Program-made: the position numbers and the translations under genes | Source: Streptomyces sp. SLBN-31 | Lineage (GTDB): Bacteria > Actinomycetota > Actinomycetes > Streptomycetales > Streptomycetaceae | Length of the DNA stretch: 64,000 nt | Assembly: GCF_006715395.1 (NCBI RefSeq) | Contig: NZ_VFNC01000001.1 | Span: 2,232,001-2,296,000 of the forward strand | Reading direction: 5' to 3' | Notes under the pieces: generated by a model | Database searches by the model: none | What the model was told of the DNA's origin: nothing | What the model saw: the letters and a program-made list of their open reading frames with translations, nothing else | In this document: one piece after another, positions 27,547 through 37,100 of the stretch | Position numbering within the stretch: the stretch's first letter is position 1 | How the letters are laid out: each line of letters begins with the position of its first letter

Positions 27547-27780
27547 TCAGCGCGGTACGCCCCGACGTCGTGGTAGAAGCCACCCAAGCCGCACTGGTGG
27601 TCTTCGACTGTCCGCGCGGAACAGCCGCTCACCGTGTCGTGCGCCTCACCGCTGTCTCTCCGGCCGGGGGGCGGCCGCGAGTGGCTGCACAAGCTCATCC
27701 ACCGCCGCCTGCCTTTGGAGAGGGCGGCCGAGGCGTTCGAGCGGCAGTCCGACGACGTCCACAGCGGCGATCGCCCCGGA
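27101..27780 (+). pseudogene. Glucose 1-dehydrogenase (MDR family) pseudogene
   Basis: The start MRALTVPPG, the GELLVRVVALGVRGTGREI stretch and GHESLGR match zinc-dependent glucose dehydrogenases of the medium-chain family. Later parts survive in other frames: DGYAVQLWSAEADCAV, GQIDKVGTRAWFEP, VEDLISAVRPDVVVEATQAA and RRLPLERAAEAFERQSDDV. There are in-frame stops, frameshifts and large deletions (about 120 residues of the normal 350 are missing). The gene is clearly dead. It overlaps the run-on tail of the sigma factor. Confidence 0.75.
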
Positions 27781-28074
27781 CGGCGCGGAAGAAATCCGGC
27801 CCCCTGACGGGCATCAACGGGAGACCGGCCTCGGCCGCTGGAGCGGCTGGTGAAGGACTCGTAAAGCGGACGGCATGAGCCGCTGTCCGCTGCGGCACGA
27901 AGCCGAACCGGTAGAGGAGCCCTACCTGTCCGCCGTGCGCGGACGTGACAGGCGCACTCTTGCGAAGCCGCCGTCGCGAGAACGAGCCGTACGCCTCCCT
28001 GGCACCGCGCGGTCAGCGGTCCCCGTGTTAGCAGGCGGAAGCGGGTCGCCCCCGGCCGCCCGTGTCGGCGTTGG

Positions 28075-29913
28075 TCAGCGCAGTGTGAATGCCCACCCGG
28101 ATCCGAGGGCGGCCAGCCCCATGACAAACCACAGTCCGTAGTCGCCCACCGCGCCGTCATGAAAGCTCTTGAGAACACCGACCGAGCCGAGCAGCACCCG
28201 CCGGAGACTCGCCGCCATCCTCTGCCAGGAGAGGGCCGCGGCGGCCAATAGCACCGCTCCACCGACCGATGCGCAGGCGCAGATCCAGATGCGTGCGCTC
28301 ACCGTGTAGGGGCCGGGGCCGGTCCGTGCAGGCGGCATCCGTTCGCCGAGGACGTGCGCAGCCGTCTGCCGGGGCTGACTCACCGAGTGCGCGACCGTGG
28401 TGAACCAGTCCGCGATGCCGGGCACGAAGGACAGACCGTACGCCAGGAGCACCAGCACCGCGGGAGGAGCGAGCATGATGACTCGGTGACTGGGGCGCCT
28501 CCAGTCGGCGTTCGGCTGGAAGTCGGGCTCGCCCTCCTGAGGTTCGGTGGGTTGGTGGGTGAGCGCAGGGTCCTCTTTGGGCCCCCAGCCCAGGAAGACA
28601 CGGGCCGCCGCCCGGAGGAACACCGCGCCGGTCGCCATGGCTCCGAAGGTGATCACTGCGGTCAGCCAGTCCCGGTCGGCCCCGTCGACGATCAAGGCCG
28701 TGGCCAAGAAGGGACCGAAGGGCGGCATCAGTGCGAAGCCCAGACCGCAGGCGGCCAGAAGGAGGCCGGGCAGCACACCGCCGGGCCGACGCCCTCGGCG
28801 GTGCAGCAGGAGTTCGTCGCTCGCGCCGAGCCACTGGATGATGGCAGCGATCAGCAGGAAGAGGGCTGCCTTCAACAGCCCATCGACGACGACGAGAAGT
28901 GTCGCCCCGGCCAGTCCGCGCGGTGTGAGCAGCGCGATGCCGGCCAGTACCAGGCCGCCGTTGGCGACCGTGGCGAAGGCGAGCTGCCGTTTGAGATCGG
29001 CCTCCAAAAGCGCCATGGCGGCACCGACCGTGACCGATCCGACGGCGAAGACGAGCAGCGCTGTGCGCACCGCGCCGTGGTGACCCGCGAACGCTTCGGA
29101 GAAGCCGTCCCAGTAGATCCGGGCGAAGGTGTGGAAGGCGAGGTCGCTCATGATCCCGGCGAACAGCGCACCCACCGGTGCGGGGACGACGGTGTAGGCA
29201 TCGGCCAGCCAGAAGTGGAAGGGAACGGCGCCGGCCTTGACCAGCAGGCCTGCCGTGATGAACGTGAAACCGACCACGACGGATCCGCTCGGTGGCTGCT
29301 CCCGCAGGGCCTCACCGATCTGCGCGAGGTTGAGCGCGCCCGTACGGCCGTAGATCAGGGCGATCCCGAACAGCATGGTCAGCGTGCCGACGGTGTTCAG
29401 CACCGCGAACGTGAGCGCGCCCTGCACCACGCCCGGCTGACGGATCTGATAGCCGCACAGCGCGTACGCCGCCACGCTCATCAGCTCCAGCCAGACGAAG
29501 ATGTTGAACAGGTCGGCCGAGAGCGAGAAACCCACCATTCCGGCCAGCAGAACGAGGACCAGCACGTGATAGAGGTGCCCGACCTCCTCGAAGTAGCGCC
29601 AGGAGAAGACCAGACTCGCCACGGTGAGCAGCCCGGCCAGCGCGGCGAGTGTCGCCCCGGCCGGCTCGACGACGAAAGCGATGCCGATCGCCAGACCCCC
29701 CACCGGATGCCAGCCGCCGAACCAGTAGACGATCGGCTTATCGCGAGTGGCCGCCACCAGCACGACGGCCATCACGGTCACCGCGACAGCTGCAGCGAGA
29801 GCCACCAGGTCGGGCCCGCGGCGCGGAATCCACCGGGTCACGGCCGCCAGCACGGCCGCGATGATCAGCGGAACGGCGACGGTCAGCGGTACCAGCGTGC
29901 TCGGCTCAGCCAC
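28075..29913 (-). CDS. mrpD: MrpD-type antiporter subunit (NuoL/M/N-like)
   Basis: A 612-residue membrane protein of the complex-I antiporter family with about fourteen helices. The core carries a conserved Glu in NIFVWLELMSVAAYALCGY and the Lys-bearing AGLLVKAGAVPFHFWLADAY helix. A long polar loop with QPTEPQEGEPDFQPNADWRR is typical of the C-terminal part of Mrp subunits. GTG at 29913 overlaps the mrpC stop. It is the last and largest gene of the seven-gene operon and the only full antiporter subunit in it. Confidence 0.88.
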   Translation of the reverse strand: MAEPSTLVPLTVAVPLIIAAVLAAVTRWIPRRGPDLVALAAAVAVTVMAVVLVAATRDKPIVYWFGGWHPVGGLAIGIAFVVEPAGATLAALAGLLTVASLVFSWRYFEEVGHLYHVLVLVLLAGMVGFSLSADLFNIFVWLELMSVAAYALCGYQIRQPGVVQGALTFAVLNTVGTLTMLFGIALIYGRTGALNLAQIGEALREQPPSGSVVVGFTFITAGLLVKAGAVPFHFWLADAYTVVPAPVGALFAGIMSDLAFHTFARIYWDGFSEAFAGHHGAVRTALLVFAVGSVTVGAAMALLEADLKRQLAFATVANGGLVLAGIALLTPRGLAGATLLVVVDGLLKAALFLLIAAIIQWLGASDELLLHRRGRRPGGVLPGLLLAACGLGFALMPPFGPFLATALIVDGADRDWLTAVITFGAMATGAVFLRAAARVFLGWGPKEDPALTHQPTEPQEGEPDFQPNADWRRPSHRVIMLAPPAVLVLLAYGLSFVPGIADWFTTVAHSVSQPRQTAAHVLGERMPPARTGPGPYTVSARIWICACASVGGAVLLAAAALSWQRMAASLRRVLLGSVGVLKSFHDGAVGDYGLWFVMGLAALGSGWAFTLR

Positions 29914-30250
29914 GAACGCGCGCCAGTGCGTCGGGATCTAGGGTTCCGCCGCGGCGATGACTCTGCTGCGCCAGGGCAAGCATCAGCGCGAGCGCGACCA
30001 CACTGACCACGACATCCGTCAGAGTGAGCGCCTGCACGATCGGGTCGGCCATGGGCTTGCCCGACTGGGCCCCCTGAGCGATGGGCGGCTGGCCGTTACG
30101 TACGGTCCCGAGGGAGAGCAGGGCCACGTACGTTGCGGACTGCGTCACCGTCAGGCACACCGCGATGTGGATGTAGTCGCGACTGCTGACGATGCCGTAC
30201 AGACCAGCGAGGAACAGCACGCCCGCCACCAGGTACGGATAGACGCTCAC
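29906..30250 (-). CDS. mrpC: MrpC (NuoK-like) subunit
   Basis: A 114-residue, three-helix NuoK homologue (YLVAGVLFLAGLYGIVSSRD; ALTLTDVVVSVVALALMLAL). GTG at 30250 overlaps the mrpB stop by four bases. In Mrp antiporters this subunit lines the ion path next to MrpD. The C-terminal 20 residues are basic and polar. Confidence 0.88.
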   Translation of the reverse strand: MSVYPYLVAGVLFLAGLYGIVSSRDYIHIAVCLTVTQSATYVALLSLGTVRNGQPPIAQGAQSGKPMADPIVQALTLTDVVVSVVALALMLALAQQSHRRGGTLDPDALARVRG

Positions 30251-31002
30251 ATGTCCTCCCGGCTGGACTGCGGATGCGGAACGGTGTCGACGTACTCCTC
30301 GAGGAACTCGTGGAACATCAGCACGCAGGCGGCGGCGACCTCCAGCCCGGTCGCCCAGTTCAGCAGGGCGATCGTGCCGCCGGACAGGAGACTGCCGACG
30401 GTACCCAGAGGCAGGAACCCGGCGAGGAACGCCTGCCCTGCCGCGAGCGCGGCCAGCCCGACGGCGATGTACGCGGCAGCGCCGGTCCCCTCGGCCGCGT
30501 CGACGAGGGCGGTCGGCGTCAGCCTGCGATGGTCGCGGTAACTTGCGGCGATCCAGATGAGCAAAGCGGCTCCGGCGCAGATCACTCCGCCCTGGAAGCC
30601 GCCGCCCGGGGTGAGGTAGCCGTAGGCGATCGTCCACAGCCCGAGCAGCAGTGTGACGGGCACGAGGAACGCGCCCGTCCGACGGACGGTGGCACTGGTC
30701 ACCGTGTCCTGGGGCCGCTCGCCAGCGATGTCCCTCGAACTCCTGAGCAGCAGCGCGGTCCCCATCACACTGGTGAACAGGATCAGCTCCTCGCCGAGCG
30801 TGTCCCAGCCCCGGTAGTCGAAGACGACGGCCGACGGGATGTTGGTGACATGCCGCTGTGCGACGGCGTGCCGCAGTACGTACGCGGCATACGCGTGGGG
30901 CCGCGAACCGAAGTCCGGCAGACCCAGCAGCCCCCACAGCAGCACGCCCGCCAGCGCGATGCTCGCCGGCACGAACAACAGCAGCCGCAGCCGGCGGTTC
31001 AT
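30247..31002 (-). CDS. mrpB: MbhE-MnhB type fusion (MrpB)
   Basis: A 251-residue protein joining two pieces. Residues 30-95 (HVTNIPSAVVFDYRGWDTLG, EELILFTSVMGTALLL) match the MbhE-like end of MrpA. Residues 110-240 (YLTPGGGFQGGVICAGAALL) match MnhB. In archaeal membrane hydrogenases these are separate genes, and in Bacillus the first is part of MrpA. ATG at 31002 overlaps the previous stop. Confidence 0.85.
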   Translation of the reverse strand: MNRRLRLLLFVPASIALAGVLLWGLLGLPDFGSRPHAYAAYVLRHAVAQRHVTNIPSAVVFDYRGWDTLGEELILFTSVMGTALLLRSSRDIAGERPQDTVTSATVRRTGAFLVPVTLLLGLWTIAYGYLTPGGGFQGGVICAGAALLIWIAASYRDHRRLTPTALVDAAEGTGAAAYIAVGLAALAAGQAFLAGFLPLGTVGSLLSGGTIALLNWATGLEVAAACVLMFHEFLEEYVDTVPHPQSSREDM

Positions 31003-31256
31003 TCGGAATCCTTGCGCTCGGCGGCGCGGTCGCCGGTGCGGTAGATGGTCGCCAGGAGCAGCATCGGGTAGGCCACCGTGGAGACCACCGCCACGGAGAT
31101 GGCGACGTCCGGGGCCTGCAGGACGGTGAAGAGCACGACGAGCGAGAGGCCGAACAGGCCGTTGACCAGGACTTGGCGCAGTCGGTCGTGACAGGCGACC
31201 ACGGCCACGCCCAGCGCGGCGGTGAGCGTGAGCGCGATGGCTTGGACCGCGGTCAT
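30999..31256 (-). CDS. DUF4040 subunit (MbhD-like, MrpA C-terminal domain)
   Basis: An 85-residue, three-helix protein (VLVNGLFGLSLVVLFTVLQA PDVAISVAVVSTV). In full-length MrpA this segment follows the antiporter domain. Here it stands alone, which shows that the MrpA antiporter part is absent from the operon. The ATG overlaps the mrpG stop. Confidence 0.82.
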   Translation of the reverse strand: MTAVQAIALTLTAALGVAVVACHDRLRQVLVNGLFGLSLVVLFTVLQAPDVAISVAVVSTVAYPMLLLATIYRTGDRAAERKDSE

Positions 31257-31597
31257 CCGGTCTCCTCCGGTGTTCCCATGCGCGGCCCCGAGTCGGGCGG
31301 TTCCAGGTCGCCGTGGATCAGGCGACGCGCGGCCCGTCCGGTCGCGTGCGTGAGCACAGGGTTGAGCACCACTAGGAAGGCCACCGCCGCCAGGGCCTGC
31401 ACCGTGCCGGAGACGGAGGAGAAGCCGGTCAGAGCCACGGACACGCCGATCAGGACGGGGCCGACCGTGGTGCCCGCGGCGGCGAAGTGCAAGCGATCGA
31501 AGACATCGCGCATCCACCACACACCGAGACAGCACACCAGTTGGGCGAGGACTCCGGCGGCCAGGGTCGCGTCGGCCGCGACGCGGACCGCGTTCAT
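31253..31597 (-). CDS. mrpG: MrpG subunit
   Basis: A 114-residue, three-helix MnhG/PhaG protein (RDVFDRLHFAAAGTTVGPVL is the family block). ATG at 31597 overlaps the mrpF stop. Small accessory subunit of the multi-subunit cation/proton antiporter. Confidence 0.87.
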   Translation of the reverse strand: MNAVRVAADATLAAGVLAQLVCCLGVWWMRDVFDRLHFAAAGTTVGPVLIGVSVALTGFSSVSGTVQALAAVAFLVVLNPVLTHATGRAARRLIHGDLEPPDSGPRMGTPEETG

Positions 31598-31848
31598 GGA
31601 CTGCGGTCCAGGAAACGGGTGCAGAGCAGTCCGCTGACCCAGCTGAGGACCGCCGTGATCAGAGCCACCCCCGTCATGGCGGAGCTCTGCGTGCCGACCG
31701 CCACGCACACCAGAGTCAAGGTGGTCATCGCTCCGCCGAGTTCCACTGCCACCAGCCCGTCGATGGGACGGGCACGCATGCTCACCCACGCCAACGGCAC
31801 GATGCCGATCAGCAGGGCGGCCGCACCGATCAAGTACTCCTGTTTCAT
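31594..31848 (-). CDS. mrpF: MrpF subunit
   Basis: An 84-residue three-helix protein of the MrpF/PhaF type (RPIDGLVAVELGGAMTTLTL). A strong GGAGGAGCCCGC ribosome site precedes ATG at 31848, and the start overlaps the mrpE stop. Subunit of the membrane antiporter. Confidence 0.85.
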   Translation of the reverse strand: MKQEYLIGAAALLIGIVPLAWVSMRARPIDGLVAVELGGAMTTLTLVCVAVGTQSSAMTGVALITAVLSWVSGLLCTRFLDRSP

Positions 31849-32342
31849 GCGGGCTCCTCCGACGCTGTCATCGGACGCAGGTCGTGCAGCAGGGCCTGGC
31901 CGGTGCTGCGGTCGACGTCGAGCACGTACGCGTTGGGCGAGTAGGTGGCGGTCATGGTGAGCCATGCCGCGGCCACGCCGCTGTCCGCTTCGGGCAGCCC
32001 GGTGTCCCGGCGTACGAAACGACCAACCGGCCCCCGCCGACCGCCGGCGATACAGCGCGCCAACACCCGGAGGACGACTCCGAAGTCCACCAGCGTCTGC
32101 CAGGCCGCACGGGGCACACTCGCGGCCCACCGTCCCTTCGGCCGCCCCTGCAACAGCCCCTGGACCACCACCACCCGCGCCGCGACCGTGGCCACGGCGG
32201 CCGCGGCGGCGCCCCACGCGGCCACCAGCCAGCCGCCCTGACCGCTGAAGAGGAACCACAGCGAGTACAGCGCGCACCACCATGACAGGACCCCGATTGC
32301 CGTGCGGACCACCGGTCGCCTGAAGGCGGCGGCCGATGTCAT
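31845..32342 (-). CDS. mrpE: MrpE subunit
   Basis: A 165-residue MnhE-family protein and the first gene of the operon. Two hydrophobic helices (residues 12-55) are followed by a cytoplasmic alpha/beta domain with RAAWQTLVDFGVVLRVLARC and TMTATYSPNAYVLDVD. ATG at 32342 follows GGAGACG. Gene order E-F-G-DUF4040-B-C-D resembles archaeal Mrp-type modules more than the Bacillus A-to-G order. Confidence 0.86.
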   Translation of the reverse strand: MTSAAAFRRPVVRTAIGVLSWWCALYSLWFLFSGQGGWLVAAWGAAAAAVATVAARVVVVQGLLQGRPKGRWAASVPRAAWQTLVDFGVVLRVLARCIAGGRRGPVGRFVRRDTGLPEADSGVAAAWLTMTATYSPNAYVLDVDRSTGQALLHDLRPMTASEEPA

Positions 32343-32734
32343 CGTTCGTCTCCGAGTGTCGTCACGGCAACCTCGGGTTCCCGGCAATGCTCCGTTCTAC
32401 GCCGAGCGTCACCCGAAGAGAGCAGAAACTGACGACGGCCGGATCCGACGAGGATTGACGAGACGGTCGGCGACGGCGTCTTCAGGAACGACACAGCGGC
32501 CTTCCGTCCGTCGGGGAGGTGTACGGCCGGACCATGTCCGGACCCCGCGGCACGGATGCCTGAGCGGAGGCCGGTGGCGCTCGTAAGAGTTGCGACCGGT
32601 CTTCCGCTGTCGTCGCATGGGAGCGGTGGCTGCTTCAGCAGATGCACTGGCGGAGCGGAAACGGATCGTTTACGCACCCGTCGGGCGGGTCACCCCCTGA
32701 TGACGTCAGTGGTGTTCGGGCGAGGGAGTGTGTC
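32343..32734. other. 392 bases upstream region
   Basis: This region separates the divergent mrp operon and the thiamine-enzyme remnant, and should hold promoters for both. I see no gene and no clear copy of the 17-base palindrome. Confidence 0.45.
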
Positions 32735-33013
32735 ATGCCGCAGGAGGCCGACTCTGCGCTGCAGCGTCTGCCCGAATGGGGTGTTCGGCGGGCGTACGAG
32801 CATCCCGGTGACGGGATCAAGGGACTTCGGGATGCCTGCGACCGGGGCCGGCGGCAGCCAGATTTCATCCGGGCGGAGCGTGACGAGCCGGCCGGGTTCA
32901 TGGCGTGTGGGCGAGAGGGTGCCTGCCGGGCAGGCGCGGCAGGCATCACGGTGAAGGGTGTGCGCCAGAAGGCCACCGAGCCGGCCGAGCGCCTGCCCCG
33001 GAGGCAGTCGTGA
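32735..33013 (+). pseudogene. Miniature remnant of a thiamine-diphosphate enzyme
   Basis: The 92-codon frame matches the two ends of the enzyme at 10388-12190. Residues 2-58 (LQRLPEWGVRRAYEHPGDGI, DEPAGFMACG) match its first 59 residues. The last 25 (GITVKGVRQKATEPAERLP) match its C-terminus. About 500 residues are missing between, including both cofactor motifs. The frame, its ATG and its four-base overlap with the next gene are intact, so it is probably still translated. It cannot be catalytic. It may be a passive leader for the downstream gene. Confidence 0.7.
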
Positions 33014-34167
33014 CCGGCCGCCGTCAGGCCGTCGGTGCAGCGGAGCTGGACGCCTGCCGTATCGACTCGGTCGATGTTCACGCCTTCGAGGTGCCCACCG
33101 ACGGGCCCGGCGGCAAGGAACAGGACGGGACCCTGGACTGGGACTCCACGACCATGGTCCTGGTCCGGGTGCACGCCGGGGAGAGAGCCGGCCTCGGCTA
33201 CACCTACGGGGACGTTTCCGTCGCCGCCTTCGTGGCGTCCAAGCTCGCGCCGATGATCGAGGGGCAGGATGTCACCGCGCCGCCGGCGCTGGGGCATCGC
33301 ATGGGGGCGCACATCCGCAACGCCGGCCGTCCCGGCGTCGGTGCCATGGCGGTCTCCGCGGTCGACGTGGCGCTGTGGGACCTCAAGGCGAGGCTGCTGG
33401 ACCTTCCGCTCATCCGCCTCCTGCCCGCCTACCACGACCGGGTGCCGGTATACGGCAGCGGCGGCTTCACCAACTACCCGCTCGACCGGCTCACCGGGCA
33501 ACTCGCCGACTGGGTCGCCCAGGGCATTCCCCGCGTCAAACTCAAGACCTCACGCGAACCCGAGCAGGACCCGCAGCGGCTGACGGCCGTACGGAAGGAG
33601 ATCGGCGACGAGGCGGAGATCTTCACCGACGCCAACGGCGCACTCACCCGCAAGGAGGCTCTGTACTGGGCCCGCAGGTTCCATGACGAGTGGGACGTGC
33701 GCTGGCTGGAGGAGCCCGTCAGCTCGGGCGACCTGGAAGGGCTGCGGATGCTGCGCGAGCGCGGCCCGGAACGCCTGGAGATCGCGGCGGGCGAGTACGC
33801 CTTCACCCCGCGCGACTTCGTCAACCTCGTGGAGCCTCCCGCCGTGGACTGCCTGCAGGCCGACGTCACCCGCTGCGGCGGCATCACCGGCGTCCTGGAG
33901 GTGGCCGGCCTGTCGGCGACCCGCCACATCGACCTGTCCGCCCACTGCGCGCCGGCGATCTCCGCCCACGCGTTCTGCGCCGTACGCCGGCTGCGGCACC
34001 TGGAGTTCTTCCACGACCACGTTCGCTTCGAGCAGCTGTTGTTCGACGGCACCCTGTCACCCGTCGGCGGCGCCCTGCGGCCCGACCCCGGCAGTCCCGG
34101 GCTCGGACTGGACGTCAGGTGGGCCGACGCTGAGCCCTACCGCGTGTACGGAACGCGACCGGCCTGA
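33010..34167 (+). CDS. Enolase-superfamily enzyme, mandelate racemase subgroup
   Basis: A 385-residue enzyme, probably acting on a sugar acid or related hydroxy acid by proton abstraction next to a carboxylate. The mandelate-racemase set of residues is visible: Lys177-x-Lys179 in RVKLKTS, metal ligands Asp207 (TDANGAL), Glu234 (WLEEPV) and Glu262 (AAGEYA), then Asp285 (QADVTRCGG) and His312 (SAHCAP). GTG at 33010 overlaps the preceding stop. The FAD/Fe-S dehydrogenase follows 31 bases later, so the pair may oxidise a sugar- or hydroxy-acid. Dehydratase or racemase activity cannot be told apart from sequence. Confidence 0.85.
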   Translation: MTGRRQAVGAAELDACRIDSVDVHAFEVPTDGPGGKEQDGTLDWDSTTMVLVRVHAGERAGLGYTYGDVSVAAFVASKLAPMIEGQDVTAPPALGHRMGAHIRNAGRPGVGAMAVSAVDVALWDLKARLLDLPLIRLLPAYHDRVPVYGSGGFTNYPLDRLTGQLADWVAQGIPRVKLKTSREPEQDPQRLTAVRKEIGDEAEIFTDANGALTRKEALYWARRFHDEWDVRWLEEPVSSGDLEGLRMLRERGPERLEIAAGEYAFTPRDFVNLVEPPAVDCLQADVTRCGGITGVLEVAGLSATRHIDLSAHCAPAISAHAFCAVRRLRHLEFFHDHVRFEQLLFDGTLSPVGGALRPDPGSPGLGLDVRWADAEPYRVYGTRPA

Positions 34168-34198
34168 CCCAGGCGCGCGAAGGAGAGATGAAGACCCG

Positions 34199-37100
34199 AT
34201 GGCCAAGACGACACGCCGGAAAACGCGTGACATCCCGACCAAGACGCATCCCGAGATCGCCGGACCCCCGCGGGCCCGCCAGACCCTCGACGTCGGCACA
34301 CTGGAGCGAGCCCTGCGCAAGGCCGTCGCCGGGGAAGTCCGCTTCGACACCGCCTCGCTGGGCCTGTACGCCCAGGACGCGTCCAACTTCCGGCAGGTGC
34401 CGATCGGGGTCGTCGTACCCCGCACGCTGGACGACGTCGTTGCGGTGCACAAGATCTGCCACCGCTTCGGCGCCCCGATCCTCAGTCGCGGCGGCGGAAC
34501 CAGCCTGTCCGGCGAGACGGTCAACGAAGCCGTCGTCATCGACCATTCCAAGTACCTCACGGACATCGGCGAGATCGACGTCGACCGACGCCTGGTCACC
34601 TGCGAACCAGGCGTCATCAACGAGGAACTCAACCGCCACACCGGCCGCCACGACCTGGTCTTCGGACCCGACCCCTCCTCCCACTCCCGCTGCGTGATCG
34701 GCGGGAACATCGGCAACAACTCCTGTGGCATCCACTCGGTGCAGTCGCAGCTGTATGGTCCCGGCCCCCGCACCAGCGACAACGTCCAGGCCCTGGAGGT
34801 CGTCACCTACGACGGTGAGCGCTTCTGGGTCGGCGTGGACGAGGAAAAGGACCTCGACCGCATCATCGCCAAGGGCGGACGCAAAGGCGAGATCTACGCC
34901 GCGCTGCGCGACCTGCGTGACAAGTACGCCGACGCCATCCGCCGGGGCTTCCGCTCGGCGGAACAGGTGCCCCGCCGGGTGTCCGGCTACAACCTCGACG
35001 AACTCCTGCCCGAGCGCGGCTTCAACGTCGCCCGCGCCCTGGTCGGCACCGAGAGCACCTGCGCGACGGTCCTGCGCTCCACGCTCATGCTCACCCCGGC
35101 CATGCTGCAGCGCACCACCGTGGTGGTCGAGTACGACGACCTCGCCGACGCAGCCGAGCACTGCATGGAGCTCATCGAGAAGTGGAAGCCGATCGGCCTG
35201 GAGGCGCTCGACGACCGGCTCATCCGCAACCAGCAGCTCAGCAACATGAACGCGGAGGACATCGCGGAGCTGCCGCAGCCGGCCGGCGGCGCCTGGCTGG
35301 TGGTCCAGTTCGGCGCCGACTCCACCGAGGAGTCAGTGGCCCAGGCGGAAGGCTTCACACGGTGGCTGACCGACGACAAGGGCTACAAGCGAAACCGCAT
35401 CCGCATCGCCAAGAGCAAGCAGGAGGGCGGCACCAGCGAGCACTTGTGGGCGATCAGGGAGAGCGGACTGGGCTCGACCGCGTTCCCGCCCGACGGCACC
35501 GACCACTGGCCAGGCTGGGAGGACTCCGCGGTCCCACCGGACCGGATCGGCGACTACGTGCGCCGCCTGCGCAAGGTCATGGACAAGCACGGCATCGTCG
35601 GTGCCATGTACGGCCACTTCGGCCAGGGCTGCATCCACTGCCGGCTCAGCTTCGACCTGCGCACCGCCGACGGGCTGGCCACCTACCGGGCGTTCATGGA
35701 AGAGGCCGCCGATCTGTGCGTGGGCATGGGCGGCTCGGTCTCCGGCGAGCACGGCGACGGGCAGCAGCGCGGAGAACTGCTGGAGAAACAGTTCGGGCCC
35801 GAACTCGTACAAGCCATGCGGGAGTTCAAGGCGATCTGGGACCCCCAGTGGAAGATGAGCCCCGGCAAGGTCGTCGACCCCTACCGGATGGACGAGAACC
35901 TCAAGCTGGGCACCGACTACAACCCGCCGCGAACCCCGGTCAAGTTCGCCTACGAGCAGGACGGCGGCGACTTCGCCCACGCCACCCTGCGCTGCGTCGG
36001 TATCGGCAAGTGCCGTGTGCCGCAGGCCGAGACGACGATGTGCCCCAGCTACCAGGTGACCCGCGAGGAAAAGCACACCACGCGCGGCCGGGCCCGCCTG
36101 CTGTACGAGATGCTCAGGGGCGACGTCATCACCGACGGCTGGCAGTCCAACGAGGTCAAGGACGCCCTCGACCTCTGCCTGGCCTGCAAGGGCTGCACCA
36201 ACGACTGCCCCGTCAACGTCGACATGCCCACCTACAAGGCGGAGTTCCTCTACCACCACTACAAGTCGGCCCGCCGGTGGCGCCCGCGCCACGCCTATGC
36301 CTTCGGCTTCATCGACCAGGCGGCCCGCCTTGCCTCCCACGTGCCGGAACTGGCTAACTTCGCCACCCACGTGCCGGGCCTCGCCCGCCTCGCTAAGCTG
36401 GCCGCGGGCATCGACCGGCGCCGCCCGCTGCCACGGTTCGCGCCGATGACGCTGCAGGAGTGGTTCGCCCGGCGTGGAGGCACGGCCAACCCCGGCGGAC
36501 GGCCGGTCGTCCTCTTCCCGGACACCTTCAACAACCACTTCCACACGGGCGTCGGCGTGGCCTGCGTCGAGGCGATCGAGGCCGCGGGCTGGCGGGTGAT
36601 CATGCCCGAGCAGCACGTCTGCTGCGGGCGGCCGCTGTACGACTACGGATTCCTCGACGCCGCCGAGCGCTACCTCCACCGCGTCCTGGACGTCCTTCGC
36701 CCCCATCTGCGAGCCGGCACGCCCATCGTCGGCATGGAGCCCAGCTGCCTGGCCGTCTTCAAGGACGAACTGCCCAAGCTCCTGCCGCACGACGACGACG
36801 CCAAGCGGCTCACCCGAAACGCCTACCATTTCCCGGAGTTCTTCCAGACCTTCGGCATCAAGCCACCGGAACTGGAGGGCACGGCACTGCTGTGGGGCCA
36901 CTGCCACGAGCGCGCCACCGGCGGCATGAATCCCGAACAGGAACTGCTGGAGAAGATGGGCCTCGAGGTCAAGAACCTCCAGGGCGGCTGCTGTGGTCTC
37001 GCCGGCTCGTGGGGCTTCGAGTCCGGCAAGTACCAGATCTCCATGGACTGCGGCGAACAGGCCCTCCTGCCCGCGGTCCGGGACGCCGACGAGGACTGCC

